Shown one piece after another: positions 55,123-64,000 of a stretch of 64,000 bases of DNA. The notes under the pieces were generated by a model. It did not search any database. It saw only the letters and a list, made by a program, of their open reading frames with translations, and was not told the origin of the DNA. Position numbers and translations under genes: made by a program. The stretch is from Ideonella livida. Its GTDB lineage: Bacteria > Pseudomonadota > Gammaproteobacteria > Burkholderiales > Burkholderiaceae_C. How positions within the stretch are numbered: position 1 is the stretch's first letter; every line of letters begins with the position of its first letter. The stretch lies in NCBI RefSeq assembly GCF_010499455.1, contig NZ_JAAGOH010000001.1, forward strand, positions 186,001 to 250,000, given 5' to 3'.

Positions 55123-56280
55123 TCACGCCGCCACCACCGGAATGTCGCGGAAGCGGCCGTAGCTGTAGTGGGCGGCGCAGGCGCCCTCGGAGGACACCAT
55201 GCAGGAGCCCATGGGGTTTTCGGGCGTGCAGACGGTGCCGAAGAGTTTGCAGTCGGTGGGGCGCTTGACGCCGCGCAGGATGGCGCCGCATTCGCACTGC
55301 TTGTGGTCGGGCACGGGCTGGTAGCGCAGGCCGAATTTGCGCTCGGCGTCAAACGCGGCATAGGCCGGGCGCAGTTGCAGCGCGCTGTAGGGCACTTCAC
55401 CCAGGCCGCGCCATTCAAAGCTGGGGCGCAGTTCCATCACCTCACTCACCACGGCCTGGGCGGCCAGGTTGCCCTCGGGCGTGACGGCGCGGGTGAATTC
55501 GTTTTCCACCTCGGCGCGGCCGGCGTTGACCTGGCGCACCAGCATCAGCACCGCCTGCATCACGTCCAGCGGCTCAAAGCCGGCGATGACCACGGGCTTG
55601 CGGTACTCCTCGGCAAAGTGCTCGTAGGGGCCGCTGCCGATGATGATGCTCACATGGGCCGGGCCGATGAAACCGTCCAGCGGCACGGTGCCCCACTGCC
55701 GCACCTCCGGGCTTTGCAGGATGTGGGTGATGGCGCTGGGCGTGAGCACGTGGTGGCACAGCACGCTGAAATTGCCCACGCCGCGCTGCTGCGCTTGGCG
55801 CACCACCAGCGCGGTGGGCGGGGTGGTGGTCTCAAAGCCGATGGCCAGGAACACCACCTCACGGTCGGGATGGGCCAGGGCCAGTTTCAGCGCATCGGCG
55901 GCGGAATAGACCATGCGGATGTCGGCGCCGCGGGCCTTGGCTTTCATCAGGCTGAGGCTCTGGCTGGCCGGCACCCGCATCACGTCGCCATAGGTGCAGA
56001 GGATCACGCCGTCGGTGCCGTCGCCCGCGGGGCCCAGCGCCAGCGCAATGGCCTGGTCCACCCGGCCGATGGGCAGCACGCAGACGGGGCAGCCAGGGCC
56101 GTGGATCATGCGCACCGCCGCCGGCAGCAGCTCGGTGATGCCGTAGCGTGAGATGGCGTGGGTGTGGCCGCCGCAAAACTCCATGAAGTGGTAGCGGCGG
56201 CCGGGCTGCACCTCGGCGGCAATGCGGCCGGCCAGGCCCTGGGCCAGGGCACCGTCGCGGAATTCGTCGATGTACTTCAT
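55123..56280 (-). CDS. hypD: Hydrogenase maturation factor HypD
   Basis: The 385-residue iron-sulfur protein has FMEFCGGHTHAISRYGI, MIHGPGCPVCVLPIGRVD, AIGFETTTPP and near the C terminus CECGAILRGVKRPTDCKLFG and GSCMVSSEGACAAHYSYGRF, the conserved cysteines for the [4Fe-4S] cluster and Fe(CN)2CO assembly. HypD works in complex with HypC. It overlaps hypC by four bases. Confidence 0.97.
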   Translation of the reverse strand: MKYIDEFRDGALAQGLAGRIAAEVQPGRRYHFMEFCGGHTHAISRYGITELLPAAVRMIHGPGCPVCVLPIGRVDQAIALALGPAGDGTDGVILCTYGDVMRVPASQSLSLMKAKARGADIRMVYSAADALKLALAHPDREVVFLAIGFETTTPPTALVVRQAQQRGVGNFSVLCHHVLTPSAITHILQSPEVRQWGTVPLDGFIGPAHVSIIIGSGPYEHFAEEYRKPVVIAGFEPLDVMQAVLMLVRQVNAGRAEVENEFTRAVTPEGNLAAQAVVSEVMELRPSFEWRGLGEVPYSALQLRPAYAAFDAERKFGLRYQPVPDHKQCECGAILRGVKRPTDCKLFGTVCTPENPMGSCMVSSEGACAAHYSYGRFRDIPVVAA

Positions 56281-56543
56281 GCGGCGGCTCCCGGGGCAGT
56301 GGCGATATCGCCTGGCGCGGCGGCGTCCAGCGCGGCCATTTCAGCGAACAGGGCCAGGGTGCGCTCGGCTTCCTCCGCGTCGATCACGCCGATGGCATGG
56401 CCCACGTGGACGATGACGTACGCGCCCGGCTGCACACCGGGGGTGAGCGCACCGCTGACGGTTTTGCGGATGCCGCCCAGGTCGATCAGCAGTTGATCGT
56501 CCTCACGGCATTCGATCACTCGGGCGGGTAGGGCCAGGCACAT
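56277..56543 (-). CDS. hypC: Hydrogenase assembly chaperone HypC
   Basis: The 88-residue protein starts MCLALPARVIECREDDQLLI, with the essential Cys2 and the usual HypC pattern TPGVQPGAYVIVHVGHAIGV. It carries the Fe(CN)2CO group from HypD to the apo-large subunit. The C terminus is alanine-rich and slightly longer than average. Confidence 0.95.
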   Translation of the reverse strand: MCLALPARVIECREDDQLLIDLGGIRKTVSGALTPGVQPGAYVIVHVGHAIGVIDAEEAERTLALFAEMAALDAAAPGDIATAPGAAA

Positions 56544-56576
56544 GGTGGTGGGGTCTCGCGGATGAGGGGTGTGGGT

Positions 56577-59243
56577 TCAGGGACGGGCCGCCAGGCGCCA
56601 AGCGGCCATTTGGACTTGGCCCAGGCTCAGGCCGCCGTCACCGGGCGGGGCGGCCTGGGCGTGCAGCACGAGCAGGCCAGCGGCTTGCAGCCGGGCCACC
56701 AGGCCTTGGCTGAGCAGGCGGTTGATGAAACAGCCGCCGCCCAGGGCGACGGTGCCCACGCCTTGGGCGCAGGCATGGTGTTGCACCCAGGCGGCCAGGG
56801 CCTGGACCAGGGTGTGGTGGAAAGCGGCGGCAGCTTGGGCTTGAGGGGCTGGCACCTCGGCTGCGGCCCCCCCGGAGGGAACCCCAGGTGCGACCTCCGG
56901 GGCGGCGTCCAGCAAGCGCGCCACCAGGCCCGGCCAATGCAGGGTGCCCGCCGCATCCACCTGCCACGCGCCCGGCCAGGGCGGCACGGCCAAGCCACCG
57001 GCCTGGGTCGCCCAGGCTTCCAGCCGCATGGCGGCCTCGGCCTCATGGTTTTGGTGGCTCAGGCCGCCGATCAAGGCGGCGGCGGCATCAAACCAGCGGC
57101 CGGCGCTGGTGCAACGGGCAGCGGCCAGGGCACTGCGGGTGGCGGCCACCGAGGCCACCGCCCCGCCCTGCCCCGCCGGGCCCCAGGTACTGGCTTGGCG
57201 CTGCAGCCACGACGCCAAGGCGCCTGCGCCGGGCACGGTGGGCCAGCGCTGCACCAGCTCCGCCCCCCTGCCCGCCTGGGCCAGCAGGCCGGCGGCCAGG
57301 CGCCAGGGTTCGGTGGCGGCCTTGTCGCCCCCCGGCAGGGGCAGCGGCGGCAGGTGGGCCAGCCGCCGCACCGGAGCCGCCGCGCCGGGCGCCAGCGCCA
57401 GCAGCTCGCCGCCCCAGACCTGGCCGTCATCGCCCAGGCCGGTGCCGTCCAGCACCAGGGCCAGGGCTGGGCCGGCGTGGCCGTGTTCCGCCAGCACAGC
57501 GGCGGCGTGAGCGGCGTGGTGCTGCACCGGCACGGCGGGCACGCCCCAGCCGGCGGCCAAGGCCTGGGCGTGCTGGGTGCTGAAAAAGTCGGGGTGCAGG
57601 TCATGGGCCACGGCGGCAGGCCGCACCGCCAAGAACTGGCACAGGCGCTCGGCCGACTCCACCAACGCCTGGCGGCTGGCGACGCTGCCCAAATCGCCCA
57701 CGTGAGGCGAGAAAAAGGCCTCAGCCCCCCGGGTGAGGCAGACGGTGGCCTTGAGCCAACCCCCTGTGGCCAGCACGGGCGGCGCCTCGGCGGCCCAGGC
57801 GGGCAGCGGGATGGGGTCGGGCACGTAACCCCGGGCGCGGCGCACGAAGGGGAAGCGGACGGTGGGGGCGGCCGCCTCCATGCCCCGGCTAGGGCCACCC
57901 CCCGTGGCAGGACCCGTGGCAGGCCCCGTCGGTGGCGTGGACACCGCCACCATCGGCCGGCGCACGCTGTCGTCCAGCCGGCCCAGGATCTCGCGGTCAT
58001 TCACCAGCAGCGCGTCCACCAGGGGGCGGCCGTCGGCCTGCAGCGCGGCCAGGCGGCTCAGGGCCTCGGCCTCACGGGTCACCAAGGGCTCACCGCCGGG
58101 GTTGGCGCTGGTCATCACCCACAGCAGGCCGGGCTGGGGCTGCTGACGCCAGGCGGTGCCGGCGGGGCGGCCCAGGGCTTCATGCACCAGCAGCTCATGC
58201 AGCGGGGTGGCGGGCAGCATCACGCCCCACTCGGCCAGGCCCGGGGCCACGCCGGGGTGGGCAGCCGCCACACCGGGCTGGCAGGGCAGCAGCAGGACGG
58301 GGCGGGCCGGGCTGGTCAAGGTGGCCAGCACCTCAGCGGCCGCCTGCTCACGCACAGCCCCGGCGGGCAGGCCCAGACCGGCCTGCACCCACAGGGCGGC
58401 GCTGGCCACGGTGGGCAGCATCAGGGCAAAGGGCTTGCTGGCGCGCTGCTTGGCGGCGCGCAGGCGGGCCAGGGGCTCGGGCTGAAGCGCATCGGCCACC
58501 AGGTGGTAGCCGCCTGCGCCTTTGATGGCCAGCACCTGGCCGGCACGCAGGCAGGCGACGGCGGCGGCCAGGGCGTCACCGGCCTCCACGCATTCGCGCC
58601 CATCGGGCGTCCACAGCGCCAGGCGCGGGCCGCAGGCTGGGCAGGCGATGGGCTGGGCATGGTGGCGGCGGTCGGCGGGGTGGGCGTATTCGGCCGCGCA
58701 GGCCGGGCACAGGGCGAAGCCGGCGAGACTGGTCTGCGGCCGGTCATAGGGCAAGGCGCGGGTGACGGAGAAACGCGGCCCGCACTGCGTGCAGTTGATG
58801 AAGGGGTGACGCCAGCGGCGGTTGGTGGGGTCGAACAACTCGTGCAAGCAGTCCGCGCAGGGGGCGGTGTCGGGCGGCAGGCCGGTGCCGGGGGTGGCGC
58901 CCTGCTCACTGGCGTGGATCTCAAAACGGCCCGCCGGCGCGGCGGCGTCCAACGGCAGCGGCTGCTGGCGGATGGCGCTGATGCGCGCCAGCGGCGGCGG
59001 GCACTGGCGCAGGCGGCGCAGCGCCTCGTGCAAGGCCGCCTCGGGGCCTTGCAGCTCCAGCCGCAGGCCTTGGCCGCCGTTGCGCACCCAGCCGCTCAGG
59101 CCCAACTCCGCCGCCTGCCGCACCCACCAGGGCCGAAAGCCCACGCCCTGCACGGCGCCCTGCACGGCCACCGCCCAGCGGGACAGCGCCGGCGCGGGGG
59201 CCAGCGCGGCGGCGGGCGAACGGGTGGACGGGTCCTGGGCCAT
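56577..59243 (-). CDS. hypF: Carbamoyltransferase HypF
   Basis: The 888-residue protein has an acylphosphatase domain (residues about 22 to 112, VQGAVQGVGFRPWWVRQAAE), two zinc fingers (CADCLHEL, CTQCGPRF, CPACAAEY, CPACGPRL), a YrdC-like domain (KGAGGYHLVADAL, KPFALMLPTV) and a Kae1-like domain (HDLHPDFFST, VPVQHHAAHAAAVLAEHGHA, LDGTGLGDDGQVWGGE). It transfers carbamoyl from carbamoyl phosphate to HypE. It is longer than typical (about 750 to 780) because of proline/glycine/alanine-rich insertions near residues 445 and 800. Confidence 0.97.
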   Translation of the reverse strand: MAQDPSTRSPAAALAPAPALSRWAVAVQGAVQGVGFRPWWVRQAAELGLSGWVRNGGQGLRLELQGPEAALHEALRRLRQCPPPLARISAIRQQPLPLDAAAPAGRFEIHASEQGATPGTGLPPDTAPCADCLHELFDPTNRRWRHPFINCTQCGPRFSVTRALPYDRPQTSLAGFALCPACAAEYAHPADRRHHAQPIACPACGPRLALWTPDGRECVEAGDALAAAVACLRAGQVLAIKGAGGYHLVADALQPEPLARLRAAKQRASKPFALMLPTVASAALWVQAGLGLPAGAVREQAAAEVLATLTSPARPVLLLPCQPGVAAAHPGVAPGLAEWGVMLPATPLHELLVHEALGRPAGTAWRQQPQPGLLWVMTSANPGGEPLVTREAEALSRLAALQADGRPLVDALLVNDREILGRLDDSVRRPMVAVSTPPTGPATGPATGGGPSRGMEAAAPTVRFPFVRRARGYVPDPIPLPAWAAEAPPVLATGGWLKATVCLTRGAEAFFSPHVGDLGSVASRQALVESAERLCQFLAVRPAAVAHDLHPDFFSTQHAQALAAGWGVPAVPVQHHAAHAAAVLAEHGHAGPALALVLDGTGLGDDGQVWGGELLALAPGAAAPVRRLAHLPPLPLPGGDKAATEPWRLAAGLLAQAGRGAELVQRWPTVPGAGALASWLQRQASTWGPAGQGGAVASVAATRSALAAARCTSAGRWFDAAAALIGGLSHQNHEAEAAMRLEAWATQAGGLAVPPWPGAWQVDAAGTLHWPGLVARLLDAAPEVAPGVPSGGAAAEVPAPQAQAAAAFHHTLVQALAAWVQHHACAQGVGTVALGGGCFINRLLSQGLVARLQAAGLLVLHAQAAPPGDGGLSLGQVQMAAWRLAARP

Positions 59244-59273
59244 GGGGGTACGGCGCGGCGTGGGCGTAGGGGG

Positions 59274-60308
59274 TCAGCCCTGCGACTGCAGCCGGGCTTC
59301 CAGCTCGGCGATGCGGGCGCGGGCGGCAGCCAGCTCGGCCGCCAAGGGGTCGGCCGCCGCAGGCGCAGCGGTGGCGGCCGAGGTGGGGGCTTGCAGCAGC
59401 CAGTCCAGCCAGGCGTCCATGCCGGTGCCCGTACGGGCCGAGACCAACAGCACCTCGATGCCGGGGTTCACCCGCCGGGCGTAGTCCATGCACTGGGCGA
59501 CATCAAAGTCCAGGTGCGGCAGCAGGTCCACCTTGTTGAGGATCATCAGCCGCGCCGCAGCGAACATGTCCGGGTACTTGATGGGCTTGTCCTCACCCTC
59601 GGTGACCGAGAGGATGGCCACTTTGCCGGCTTCGCCCAGGTCCCACATGGCCGGGCAGACGAGGTTGCCGACGTTCTCGATGAACAGGATGGGGCCGGCG
59701 TGGTCGTGGTCGTGGCTGTGCGCGTGGCTGTGCGCGTGGTCGTGGTCGTGGTCGTGACCGTGCGCATGGCCATGCAGGTCCAAGCGGCCAAAGGCCTCGC
59801 CCACCATTTGGGCATCCAGGTGGCAGCCCTTGCCGGTGTTGACTTGAATGGCCGGGGCGCCGGTGGCGCGGATGCGGTCAGCGTCGTGGCTGGTCTGCTG
59901 GTCACCTTCGATCACGGCCACGGGCAGGCCGGGGGCGCGGGCCTTGAGCGCCTGGATGGTGGCGCACAGCAGCGTGGTCTTGCCCGAGCCGGGGCTGGAC
60001 ACCAGGTTCCAGGCGGTGACGCCGTGCGCGGCGAAATGCGCCCGGTTCTGCGCGGCCAGGCGGTTGTTCTCGCCCAGCACATCGGCCTCCAGCTTGATGG
60101 CGCGGGCTTGGCTCATGCCCGGCACCGAGACGCGGGCCGCGCCGGCGCCGTAGTGCAGGTCACCATTGGGCAGCACGGCGGCCACGCTGGCGGGGGGGGC
60201 CGGCGCATGGGCGTGGTCATGGGCATGCGGATGGGCATGCGGATGGCCGTGGTCATGTTCGTGGGGGGCGTTCGCCGCGCCGGGGGCGCAACCGCAGACG
60301 ACACACAT
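59274..60308 (-). CDS. hypB: Nickel-inserting GTPase HypB with two histidine-rich regions
   Basis: The 344-residue protein starts MCVVCGC, the CxxCGC nickel site, followed by a histidine-rich stretch (residues 16 to 34). The GTPase domain has the P-loop SSPGSGKTT (104 to 112), [25 protein letters not shown] and [12 protein letters not shown]. Unusually, a second segment with 13 histidines at alternate positions (residues 179 to 203) lies just before FIENVGN. The C-terminal 30 residues form an extra helical tail. HypB, with HypA, loads nickel and stores it through its histidines. Confidence 0.96.
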   Translation of the reverse strand: MCVVCGCAPGAANAPHEHDHGHPHAHPHAHDHAHAPAPPASVAAVLPNGDLHYGAGAARVSVPGMSQARAIKLEADVLGENNRLAAQNRAHFAAHGVTAWNLVSSPGSGKTTLLCATIQALKARAPGLPVAVIEGDQQTSHDADRIRATGAPAIQVNTGKGCHLDAQMVGEAFGRLDLHGHAHGHDHDHDHAHSHAHSHDHDHAGPILFIENVGNLVCPAMWDLGEAGKVAILSVTEGEDKPIKYPDMFAAARLMILNKVDLLPHLDFDVAQCMDYARRVNPGIEVLLVSARTGTGMDAWLDWLLQAPTSAATAAPAAADPLAAELAAARARIAELEARLQSQG

Positions 60309-60357
60309 GGGGCAGCTCCTGAAATCGAGGCTTGGGGTGTTGGGGGAGGAAAAGGGC

Positions 60358-60723
60358 TCAGGGCGTGGCGGGCGCCGGGTCATCGTGCACCAGCAGGTCC
60401 ACCACGCGCAGCTCGGTGCCGCTGGTGGGCTGCAGGCGGGCGCTGCCGCAGCTCGGGCAGTCGTCCAGCCGGCTGCGGATGGGCACGCTGCTGTTGCAGC
60501 CCAGGCACCAGGCGGTGCCGGGCGGCTCGTCGATCAGGATGTCGGCGCCGGCCAGCACGGTGCCGGGCGTGAGGGTGGACAGGGCAAAGCGCAGCGCCCG
60601 TACCTCCACGCCGGCCAGGGCACCGGCCTCCAGGCGCAGCTGGCTGACCCGGGTGAAGCGCTCGCGGGCGGCGGCGTCCTCCACCAGGCGCAACACGCCG
60701 CCGGCCAGACTGAGTTCATGCAT
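60358..60723 (-). CDS. hypA: Nickel insertion protein HypA
   Basis: The 121-residue protein starts [20 protein letters not shown], with the N-terminal MHE nickel site. It has the zinc site [20 protein letters not shown] plus [16 protein letters not shown] with C-x2-C...C-x2-C. It delivers nickel to the large subunit with HypB. The gene overlaps hoxV by eight bases. Confidence 0.97.
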   Translation of the reverse strand: MHELSLAGGVLRLVEDAAARERFTRVSQLRLEAGALAGVEVRALRFALSTLTPGTVLAGADILIDEPPGTAWCLGCNSSVPIRSRLDDCPSCGSARLQPTSGTELRVVDLLVHDDPAPATP

Positions 60724-61885
60724 GGTCGGGGCTCCGGTTCACGTCGATGTCAAAGGCCACGCAGGGGTCAAAGGCCACGGCCAAACGGCGCGCGCCGTCG
60801 GCATCGGCCGCGGGCAGGCGCTGCAGGGCCTGGGCCAGCACGCCCTGGGGGTGAAAGTTCCACTCGGTGGGGGCCAGCACCTGGGCGGCCAGCAGGCGGC
60901 CGGGGTCGGTCGGGTCCAGCGCCACATGGTGCACCAGCAGGCCCCGGGCCATCTCGATCCAGGCGATGCCACGGCCGGGGCCCAGGGGCATGGCCCCCAG
61001 GTCCAGCCAGTGCGCGCCTTGCGGCGCGGCCAGGCGCAGCACCTCCACCAAGCGCGCCAGCAGGCGGGTGCCGGCATGGTGGGCCGGGGCCCACAGCGGG
61101 TCGCCATGGCGCGACCAGGGGCCGGTGTCCGGCACCTCCCCCCGCCAATGCGGCTGCTGGGCGAAGGCGGGAGCACCGGCCGGCGCCGCGTGGCCTTCAT
61201 GCAGCCGCTGGGCCAGCCAGGGCAGGGCCACCGCCGGTTCACGCAGCGGCGCCAGGGCGCAGGCGGGTGTGGTCAGCGTGACCAGGGCAGGCCATTGACG
61301 CCGCAACAGGCGGGCCAGTGCGTGCTCCTGCCGCTGCGCCCAGGCCAGGGCAGCGGCGCCGTCGGGGCGGTCTTCGTGGGCCTTGAGCCAGTCGGCCGGG
61401 GGCTGGCCGAGCCACTTCTGCGCCAGCCAGTCGGGCCAGGCGGCCAATCGGTCGGCGGGAGCCCAGTCGTCGCGCCAGAGCGGGCAGGCCCGCAGCAACA
61501 CGGCGGCGGCAGGGGCGGCGGGTTCACCCGGCAGCAGGGCGGGCCAGTCTTGGGTGATGCGCAGCACCTGCTCCCGCGCGGTGGCCAGCCGGTGACGCTG
61601 CCGGGCTTCGTCGGTGGGCACCGGGGCCCGCCCCTGTGCGGCGGCAATGGCCTGCTGCGCGGCCCAGCGGTGGGCATGGCCGCACAGGCTGAAGACGGTG
61701 GCCAGCAGGCCAGGCCAGGCGGCTGCCGATTGGCCCCGCGCCAGGCGCGGCACCCAGTCAGGCCGGGTGCTGACCACAGCGCGGGGCCCCGGCCCCGGGC
61801 GCAGCGTGACCCGGCCGGCCAACGCCTCCGGCCCAGTGCCGGGCGCCGCCCGCTGGTCGGTGAGGGGCAGGTCGGGCGCGTTCAT
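60716..61885 (-). CDS. hoxV: Hydrogenase accessory protein HoxV/HupK
   Basis: The 389-residue protein resembles a degenerate hydrogenase large subunit: VFSLCGHAHRWAAQQAIAAA takes the place of the N-terminal cysteine pair, and FDPCVAFDIDVNR resembles the C-terminal site. HoxV/HupK acts as a scaffold that receives the Fe(CN)2CO unit in aerobic maturation. Order between hoxT and hypA matches the classic locus. It overlaps both neighbours. Confidence 0.92.
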   Translation of the reverse strand: MNAPDLPLTDQRAAPGTGPEALAGRVTLRPGPGPRAVVSTRPDWVPRLARGQSAAAWPGLLATVFSLCGHAHRWAAQQAIAAAQGRAPVPTDEARQRHRLATAREQVLRITQDWPALLPGEPAAPAAAVLLRACPLWRDDWAPADRLAAWPDWLAQKWLGQPPADWLKAHEDRPDGAAALAWAQRQEHALARLLRRQWPALVTLTTPACALAPLREPAVALPWLAQRLHEGHAAPAGAPAFAQQPHWRGEVPDTGPWSRHGDPLWAPAHHAGTRLLARLVEVLRLAAPQGAHWLDLGAMPLGPGRGIAWIEMARGLLVHHVALDPTDPGRLLAAQVLAPTEWNFHPQGVLAQALQRLPAADADGARRLAVAFDPCVAFDIDVNRSPDHA

Positions 61886-62505
61886 GCCGACCCCTGCGGT
61901 CCCAGGGCGGAGCGGCCCAGCAAAAAGCCGCGCCGTGCTGGCACCGGGGGCAAGGCCGGCGGTGGCAGGGCTGTGGCGGCTGGCGTGGCGGGGGCGGCCG
62001 CCCCGGCCATGGGGGCCTGCCGCAGCTGGCGCAGCACCTCCAGCCCGGTGGCAACGGCGGCGCCATGGTCGGCAAAGCCCTGCATGGGCGAGAACAGGGA
62101 ACAGACCTCCAGGGCGCCCAGCTCACCGGCCATGCCGCTGCCCTCGAAGGCGCCGATGAAGTCAAGTTCGTGGCCGCCGAGGCGGCGCCAAGCCCGCTCA
62201 CCCGCGGCCAGCCAGCCCGCGGTGACGGCGGCCACCGCGTCCTGCCGCAGCAGGGGCAGGCGCACCAGGTTCATGAACCAGGGGGTGACCAGCACGCCGC
62301 AGGCCCAGGGCAGGCGCTCGTTCTCTTGCACCATGGCCGGCTGCAGCTCAAAGCCCAGGGCCTGCACCCGCAGGCCAGGGTGCAGCAGCGGCATGCCGGC
62401 CATGCGGGTAGTGGCGATGTGGCGGTAGTGCGCCTCCATCACCTGCAGCCGGTGCACCAGGCGCTGGGCGGGCGCCAGGGCATCGGGGTAAGAGTTCGGG
62501 GTCAT
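61882..62505 (-). CDS. hoxT: HybE/HupJ-family chaperone HoxT
   Basis: The 207-residue protein contains HRLQVMEAHYRHIATTRMAG and MPLLHPGLRVQALGFELQPA followed by VLVTPWFMNLVRLPL. This is the pattern of the [NiFe] hydrogenase assembly chaperone family HybE/HupJ. The C-terminal end is proline- and alanine-rich. HoxT and HoxR are needed to assemble an oxygen-tolerant enzyme. ATG at 62505 gives the family length. Confidence 0.92.
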   Translation of the reverse strand: MTPNSYPDALAPAQRLVHRLQVMEAHYRHIATTRMAGMPLLHPGLRVQALGFELQPAMVQENERLPWACGVLVTPWFMNLVRLPLLRQDAVAAVTAGWLAAGERAWRRLGGHELDFIGAFEGSGMAGELGALEVCSLFSPMQGFADHGAAVATGLEVLRQLRQAPMAGAAAPATPAATALPPPALPPVPARRGFLLGRSALGPQGSA

Positions 62506-62543
62506 GGCGGACAGGGGTGAAGAACGCACGGCCTTTGCGCCGC

Positions 62544-62768
62544 TCAGTCCAAGACCATGAACTGGTCGGCGGCCCCATCGCATTGGGGGCAACGCCAATG
62601 CGCGGGCAGCTGGGCAAAGGCGGTGCCCGGGGGAACCTGCCACTGCGGGTCGCCGGTGGCGGGGTCGTACACCCACCAGCAGATCTTGCATTCCAGGCGC
62701 GAGGCCGGGTCCAGCCGGCTGCGGTCGCCCAGGTAGCTGCCTTCAAAGCGCGGAGAGGTGGCGTCCAT
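62544..62768 (-). CDS. hoxR: Rubredoxin-like HoxR/HupI
   Basis: The 74-residue protein has LECKICWWVYDPATGD and HWRCPQCDGAADQFMVLD, the two C-x2-C knuckles of a rubredoxin iron centre. HoxR helps assemble the unusual [4Fe-3S] cluster needed for oxygen tolerance. It lies between hoxQ and hoxT as in the classic locus. Confidence 0.96.
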   Translation of the reverse strand: MDATSPRFEGSYLGDRSRLDPASRLECKICWWVYDPATGDPQWQVPPGTAFAQLPAHWRCPQCDGAADQFMVLD

Positions 62769-62785
62769 GCGGTGCTCCCGGGCGG

Positions 62786-63673
62786 TCAGCCCTGCTCCAC
62801 CCAGGCCAGCACTTCGTGCAGGCGCTCGGCGGAGTCGGCCAGGTCTTCGGGGGCGGCGCAGGCCACCTCGGGGATGCGCACCACCTCCACGGCGTTGAGG
62901 ATGACCGTGTCCTGGGAGTTGTAGTACACGACCCGCCAGGTGTGGGGCACGCAGGCGTTGGTGATGCGGCAGTTGCCGTAGCCACGCGAGAGGATGAGCA
63001 CGCGGCCGGTGCCGATCTGAGCGTCCAGGTAGGCGATGTCCTCGGGCGCCAGCGGCAGCAGCGAGAGGTTGACCACCTCCGCCGGCTGGCCGGCCCGCCA
63101 GGTTTGGCGGTGGGCAGCCAGCTCGGTCAGCACCGAGCGGGCGTTGAGCACCCCGGGCGGCAGGGGCAGTGGCGCAGGCGCATGGCGGCCGTCCTCCTGG
63201 GCGGCGTGCACCAGCACCTCGGGCACCGGGCCGATCTCGATCCAGTCGTGCTGGCGGCCGTCGTCGGCCTGCAGCACCACCCGCCAGACGCCGGCAAACA
63301 CCGACTCCTGCACCCGGACCTGGGCGCCACCGGCCATGTCGCCGGGCCGGCGCAGCACCTGGGCGCTGACCTCCCCTTCCCCCAGCACCTGGTTGACCAG
63401 CTGCAGGTCGGCCGGGGCCAGGCCGCCCAGGTCGATGGCGCTCACCGGCTGGCCGGCCACCGCCTGGTGCAGGTGGGCCAAGGCTTGGCGCAGCACCCCC
63501 ACCGCGCCGTCGTGGCCGGCCAGGTCTTCGGGCTCGGGCAGCACAGGCGCGCGGTAGGTGGCCATGCCGCTGGGCATTTGCAGCACCTCCAGCCCCTCCT
63601 CAGTGGGCTGGCTGCCGGCGCCCAGGGCGACGACGGGGATGGGAAAGGGCTTGGCGGCGAAGTCGGGGTTCAT
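62786..63673 (-). CDS. hoxQ: Hydrogenase accessory protein HoxQ/HupH
   Basis: The 295-residue protein carries DFAAKPFPIPVVALGAGSQP at the start and the C-terminal RVLILSRGYGNCRITNACVP, HTWRVVYYNSQDTVILNAVE, typical of HupH/HoxQ. HoxQ and HoxO form a complex that protects the small subunit during assembly in air. ATG at 63673 fits the family length. Confidence 0.94.
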   Translation of the reverse strand: MNPDFAAKPFPIPVVALGAGSQPTEEGLEVLQMPSGMATYRAPVLPEPEDLAGHDGAVGVLRQALAHLHQAVAGQPVSAIDLGGLAPADLQLVNQVLGEGEVSAQVLRRPGDMAGGAQVRVQESVFAGVWRVVLQADDGRQHDWIEIGPVPEVLVHAAQEDGRHAPAPLPLPPGVLNARSVLTELAAHRQTWRAGQPAEVVNLSLLPLAPEDIAYLDAQIGTGRVLILSRGYGNCRITNACVPHTWRVVYYNSQDTVILNAVEVVRIPEVACAAPEDLADSAERLHEVLAWVEQG

Positions 63674-63734
63674 TGGGGGGGTTCCGGGTGCGTGAGGTGC
63701 GGGGCGTGGGCGTTGCAGGACGGCGGCGGTGGTC

Positions 63735-64000
63735 TCAGTGGCAGCCGCTGGCGGCGCCGTGGCCACTCACCAAGGCAATGGGGGGGCGGCTGGCCGGGGT
63801 GGCCAGGGCCCGGCCCACCTGCTCCACATAGTCGGTCCAGTCCAGCATGCCGGCCACCGTGGCCACGTACTGGCCATCGCGCAGAAAGACCAGCGAGGGC
63901 CAGCGCTGGGCGCCGTAGCGCCGGGCCACCTCGTCCTCGCCTTCCCGGCGCACCACCCCCACGCTGAAGCGGCCGGGAAAGGCCTTCTGCAGCTCGGGCA
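63735..64000 (-). CDS. hoxO: Hydrogenase accessory protein HoxO/HupG (3' part)
   Basis: The frame is open to the right edge and encodes the last 88 residues of a thioredoxin-like protein: ELQKAFPGRFSVGVVRREGE, ARRYGAQRWPSLVFLRDGQY. This matches HoxO/HupG, the chaperone of the hydrogenase small subunit that acts with HoxQ. The N-terminal part lies outside the window. It ends with a histidine-containing tail SGHGAASGCH. Confidence 0.88.
   Translation of the reverse strand, partial: PELQKAFPGRFSVGVVRREGEDEVARRYGAQRWPSLVFLRDGQYVATVAGMLDWTDYVEQVGRALATPASRPPIALVSGHGAASGCH

Noticed and set aside
59700-59774. Possible CRISPR or tandem repeat array
   Set aside because: The repetition is explained by alternating histidine codons in HypB; there are no spacers.
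56562-60572. Open frame of 1336 codons on the plus strand opposite hypF and hypB
   Set aside because: It is antisense to clear hyp genes; its length reflects the high GC content and codon bias. The product has histidine-, glycine- and arginine-rich composition without domains.

Overview
The window is high-GC DNA typical of a betaproteobacterium of the order Burkholderiales. Three things point there: the earP-efp pair with an arginine-type EF-P, the gene order of the hydrogenase locus (it matches the Cupriavidus necator type), and the overall codon and GC bias. It has two parts: the end of a temperate prophage (1 to about 27,990) and host chromosome (about 27,990 to 64,000).

Prophage. The layout is lambda-like but mirrored. 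A Cro-like gene (14158..14415) and a CI-like repressor (14488..15108) diverge around an operator. From Cro a long, tightly packed leftward operon (minus strand, mostly ATGA or GTGA overlaps) runs through a CII-like regulator, single-stranded DNA binding protein, an O-like replication protein, a Rha-type regulator, a VRR-NUC nuclease, NinB-like and NinG-like proteins and the terminase small subunit. It ends in accessory genes that include a VUT/YhhQ-type preQ0 transporter and a tRNA-guanine-transglycosylase-like (DpdA-like) enzyme, which together suggest 7-deazaguanine modification of phage DNA. A second copy of the same operator lies at 15656..15670. It controls a rightward operon with ERF annealase, YqaJ exonuclease, RdgC, an acetyltransferase-like protein and a C5 cytosine methyltransferase with internal repeats. 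This operon passes into small accessory genes separated by attC-like inverted repeats. The integrase (26695..27825) lies beside the 3' end of a tRNA-Val gene, the likely attachment site. Capsid, tail and lysis genes and the other attachment end are outside the window to the left.

Host housekeeping block (28,078 to 41,510). It holds HU, a DMT exporter, pgsA, uvrC, earP-efp, a heme-dependent N-demethylase-like gene, mnmC, rpiA, pyrD, glf and a periplasmic amino-acid-type binding protein.

Hydrogenase block (41,628 to 64,000, all minus strand). In transcription order this is hoxO (partial)-hoxQ-hoxR-hoxT-hoxV-hypA-hypB-hypF-hypC-hypD-hypE-orf184-hypX-hoxA-hoxB-hoxC-hybrid kinase-hoxJ. It encodes maturation of an oxygen-tolerant [NiFe] hydrogenase (Hyp and Hox accessory proteins, and HypX for aerobic CO ligand synthesis) and a hydrogen-sensing chain: regulatory hydrogenase HoxBC, kinase HoxJ and NtrC-type regulator HoxA. 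The structural genes hoxKG are expected just beyond the right edge. Differences from the classic locus are a large hybrid histidine kinase between hoxC and hoxJ, an unknown 184-residue gene between hypE and hypX, a pair of large inverted-repeat elements between hypE and hypD, and a second histidine-rich segment inside the HypB GTPase domain.
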